Source of the DNA: JBLHKW01 sp047618565
Lineage (GTDB): Bacteria; Planctomycetota; UBA1135; GCA-002686595
DNA: 7,985 nt
Reading direction: 5' to 3'
Assembly: GCA_047618565.1 (NCBI GenBank)
Contig: JBLHKW010000193.1
Coordinates: 1 to 7,985 of the forward strand
Shown here: one piece after another, positions 6,382 to 7,985 of the stretch
How positions within the stretch are numbered: the stretch's first letter is position 1
Layout of the letters: every line of letters begins with the position of its first letter
The notes under the pieces: model-generated
What the model was told of the DNA's origin: nothing
Databases searched by the model: none
What the model saw: only the letters and a program-made list of their open reading frames with translations
Translations under genes and position numbers: made by a program

Positions 6382-6406
6382 ACGCCCCTTCTACCGCACG
6401 GGGCGT
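6382..6406. promoter_or_regulatory. 7-bp inverted repeat just before the permease start
   Basis: ACGCCCC (6382-6388) and GGGGCGT (6400-6406) are exact inverted arms around an 11-base spacer, ending 2 bases before the GTG at 6409. The gap between the divergent genes is only 75 bases, so this could be an operator for both, or an RNA hairpin covering the permease start. No clear -35/-10 pair is visible beside it. Confidence 0.4.
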
Positions 6407-6408
6407 GC

Positions 6409-7854
6409 GTGGTGAAGGTTTTCCTTGGGGCTGCTCCGGACCGTATCATCTCCCGGGTGGATGAATTCAAGGGATCCAGGGCTGGGCTCAAGCGCGACCT
6501 GGGGACACTCGAGTCCTATGCCGTACTGATCGGCATTCTGGTCGGCGCTGGCATCTTCCGAGTCACTTCGGAAGCCACGGCGGCCACGGGGCCAAGCGTG
6601 ATCCTGGCCCACCTGCTACTGGCTCCGGTGGTCCTGGCGACGTCGGTGGCCTACCAGGTGTTTCTATCAACGCCCCTTGGGCTGCAACCGGGCGGAGAAG
6701 TGCTGCACATCTCGAGCGCCTTCGGGAGTGAGCGGCTGACCTTCCTCTCGGGCTGGTTGAAGCTGATCTCCTACATGGGCGCCTGCGCATATCTGGCGGA
6801 CGCGCTCGGGGTCAACCTGCTGGAACTTGCGCAGCCCGGCGCCGAGCACGTCGGGGCCCTGCGGCTGAGTGTGGGGCTCGGCGCGATGCTCATCTTTCTT
6901 GGCGTGCACCTGGTCGGGGTGCGTTGGTTCGGGCGCTTGCAGGTCGCCATGTGTGCGCTGCTCGCGCTTTCACTCGCAGTCCTGCTCCTGCCGGGACTGC
7001 TCACGATCGACACCGATAACTTCCGTCCGTTCTTCACGGGCGGCCGCGCAGGCTTCGGTCGCGCGCTGCCGTCGCTGTTTTTTGCCTACGCTGGCTTCGA
7101 GGCCCTCTCGCAGGCGGCCGGAGAGGTGCGAGATAGCCGCGATCGTCTGCCGCGCATTTTCTTGCGTGGCATTCTGGCGACCACCGCAATCTTCGTCGCC
7201 ATGTCGATGGTGGCCTTCGGCGCGCTACCCTCCGCAGCGCTTGCGGCCAGCGAGGTGCCGATGTCGGCGGCAGCGGCCACCTACCTGCCCTTCGGCGCCG
7301 GAGTCGTGGTCACCCTGGGTGCGGTCATGGCCGTGGCGACGTCGCTCAATGCGAGCATGTTCGTACCGGCGCGCCTGGCGTGGATCATGGCACATCAGGG
7401 ACTGATGCCAGACGTCTTCGGGCGCTTGCATTCGACGCGGCGCACTCCGGTGATCGGCCTCGTCGTGAGCTTCTGCTTGGCGGCGCTGCTGCTCATCTCG
7501 GGGCGTATGGATCTTGCGTTGAACATCGCCGTGGTCGCGCTGATGTTGCTCTACGGACTGCATAGCGTCGCACTGATCCTCCTTCCGAGACTCAATCCCG
7601 AACTGTATGGCCAGGTCGAAACGGGCATACCGCGCTGGTTGCAGCTGCTGGCCGCCTGGGCGTCGGTGCTGGCGTTGACACTGCTGGTCGGTCTGAGTTT
7701 CGGCGCCGATCTACGGCGTATGCGCGAGAGCCCCTTGATCGAACGCGTGCTTGTACTCGATCTCACCAGCCTGGAGCTGATTCTCGCCTGGGTGCTGATG
7801 GGGCTCGCGTTGTTGCAGCTGAAGCTGCGGCGCCGGGTTAGACTCGGGGCATGA
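6409..7854 (+). CDS. APC-superfamily amino acid permease-like transporter
   Basis: A 481-residue inner-membrane transporter with about twelve hydrophobic segments (roughly 36-55, 63-84, 112-135, 151-172, 176-196, 219-238, 252-273, 295-316, 348-363, 367-393, 409-430, 453-472). The unwound part of helix 1 reads ILVGAGIFRVTSEA (43-56), followed by TGPS. Helix 6 reads FFAYAGFEALSQAAGEVRD (224-242), then RDRLPR, as in APC-family permeases. Such proteins are usually proton- or sodium-coupled importers or exchangers of amino acids or amines; the substrate cannot be read from sequence. GTG at 6409 is the longest start. GTG at 6457 (residue 17) fits the family's short N-terminus better, but neither has a good ribosome binding site. 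The TGA overlaps the next ORF's ATG by 4 bases. The small membrane protein gene diverges upstream. Confidence 0.94.
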   Translation: MVKVFLGAAPDRIISRVDEFKGSRAGLKRDLGTLESYAVLIGILVGAGIFRVTSEATAATGPSVILAHLLLAPVVLATSVAYQVFLSTPLGLQPGGEVLHISSAFGSERLTFLSGWLKLISYMGACAYLADALGVNLLELAQPGAEHVGALRLSVGLGAMLIFLGVHLVGVRWFGRLQVAMCALLALSLAVLLLPGLLTIDTDNFRPFFTGGRAGFGRALPSLFFAYAGFEALSQAAGEVRDSRDRLPRIFLRGILATTAIFVAMSMVAFGALPSAALAASEVPMSAAAATYLPFGAGVVVTLGAVMAVATSLNASMFVPARLAWIMAHQGLMPDVFGRLHSTRRTPVIGLVVSFCLAALLLISGRMDLALNIAVVALMLLYGLHSVALILLPRLNPELYGQVETGIPRWLQLLAAWASVLALTLLVGLSFGADLRRMRESPLIERVLVLDLTSLELILAWVLMGLALLQLKLRRRVRLGA

Positions 7855-7985
7855 ATTCCAGGGACGCCAGGCGCGAGCACGGAATCAAGGCATCGAGCGC
7901 CGAGTTCGCGCACCACGACCAGGTCGGCAAGCAGGATTATCACCTTGCCGAGGCGGCCGACAGCCCCGATGCATTCGACGAGAGC
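7851..7985 (+). CDS. 5' end of an unidentified ORF coupled to the permease gene
   Basis: An ATG at 7851 overlaps the permease TGA (ATGA) and opens 45 codons that run to the window edge without a stop. The visible part begins MNSRDARREHGIKASS and continues with QVGKQDYHLAEAADSP. It is hydrophilic, with no signal peptide, membrane segment or motif I recognise. The overlap is the main support for a real, translationally coupled gene. Too little is visible to propose a function. Confidence 0.6.
   Translation, partial: MNSRDARREHGIKASSAEFAHHDQVGKQDYHLAEAADSPDAFDES

Overview
This window is GC-rich DNA with dense, short-gapped bacterial genes. Its families (a soluble HEINTP-type histidine kinase, a CheC-like phosphatase, MgtC/SapB, an APC permease, an exported M61 peptidase) suggest a high-GC Gram-negative bacterium, perhaps a proteobacterium or a myxobacteria-like lineage. 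No rRNA, tRNA or marker gene fixes the taxon. No phage, insertion sequence or CRISPR array is visible.

Left block, 1-4999, all minus strand. In transcription order: a stand-alone CheY-like receiver (4999-4628), a CheC-like phosphatase (4631-4008), a soluble two-PAS histidine kinase (4003-2363), an MgtC/SapB membrane protein (2281-1565), and an M61 metallopeptidase (1440 leftward, cut by the window edge). The first three are tightly linked (a 4-base ATGA overlap, then a 4-base gap). They form a self-contained signalling unit: a kinase that should phosphorylate the receiver, and a phosphatase of the family that dephosphorylates CheY-P. No receptor, CheA, CheW or DNA-binding output domain is present. 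The MgtC and M61 genes follow after gaps of 81 and 124 bases and may or may not share the transcript.

Middle, 5000-5883: about 880 bases without a credible gene. It holds an exact 18-bp tandem duplication inside a longer inverted repeat, several perfect short inverted repeats (one built from two TACGCGTA palindromes), and near its right end a terminator-like hairpin that competes with an upstream arm. Promoter and leader sequence for the receiver operon must lie here. An unannotated structured RNA is possible but unproven.

Right block, 5884-7985: a small four-helix membrane protein of unknown function (minus) and an APC-superfamily permease (plus) diverge from a 75-base gap. That gap carries a 7-bp inverted repeat just before the permease start. 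The permease stop overlaps by ATGA the start of another plus-strand ORF that leaves the window.

The most interesting items are the receiver/CheC/kinase module working outside a chemotaxis cluster, and the structured non-coding stretch upstream of it.
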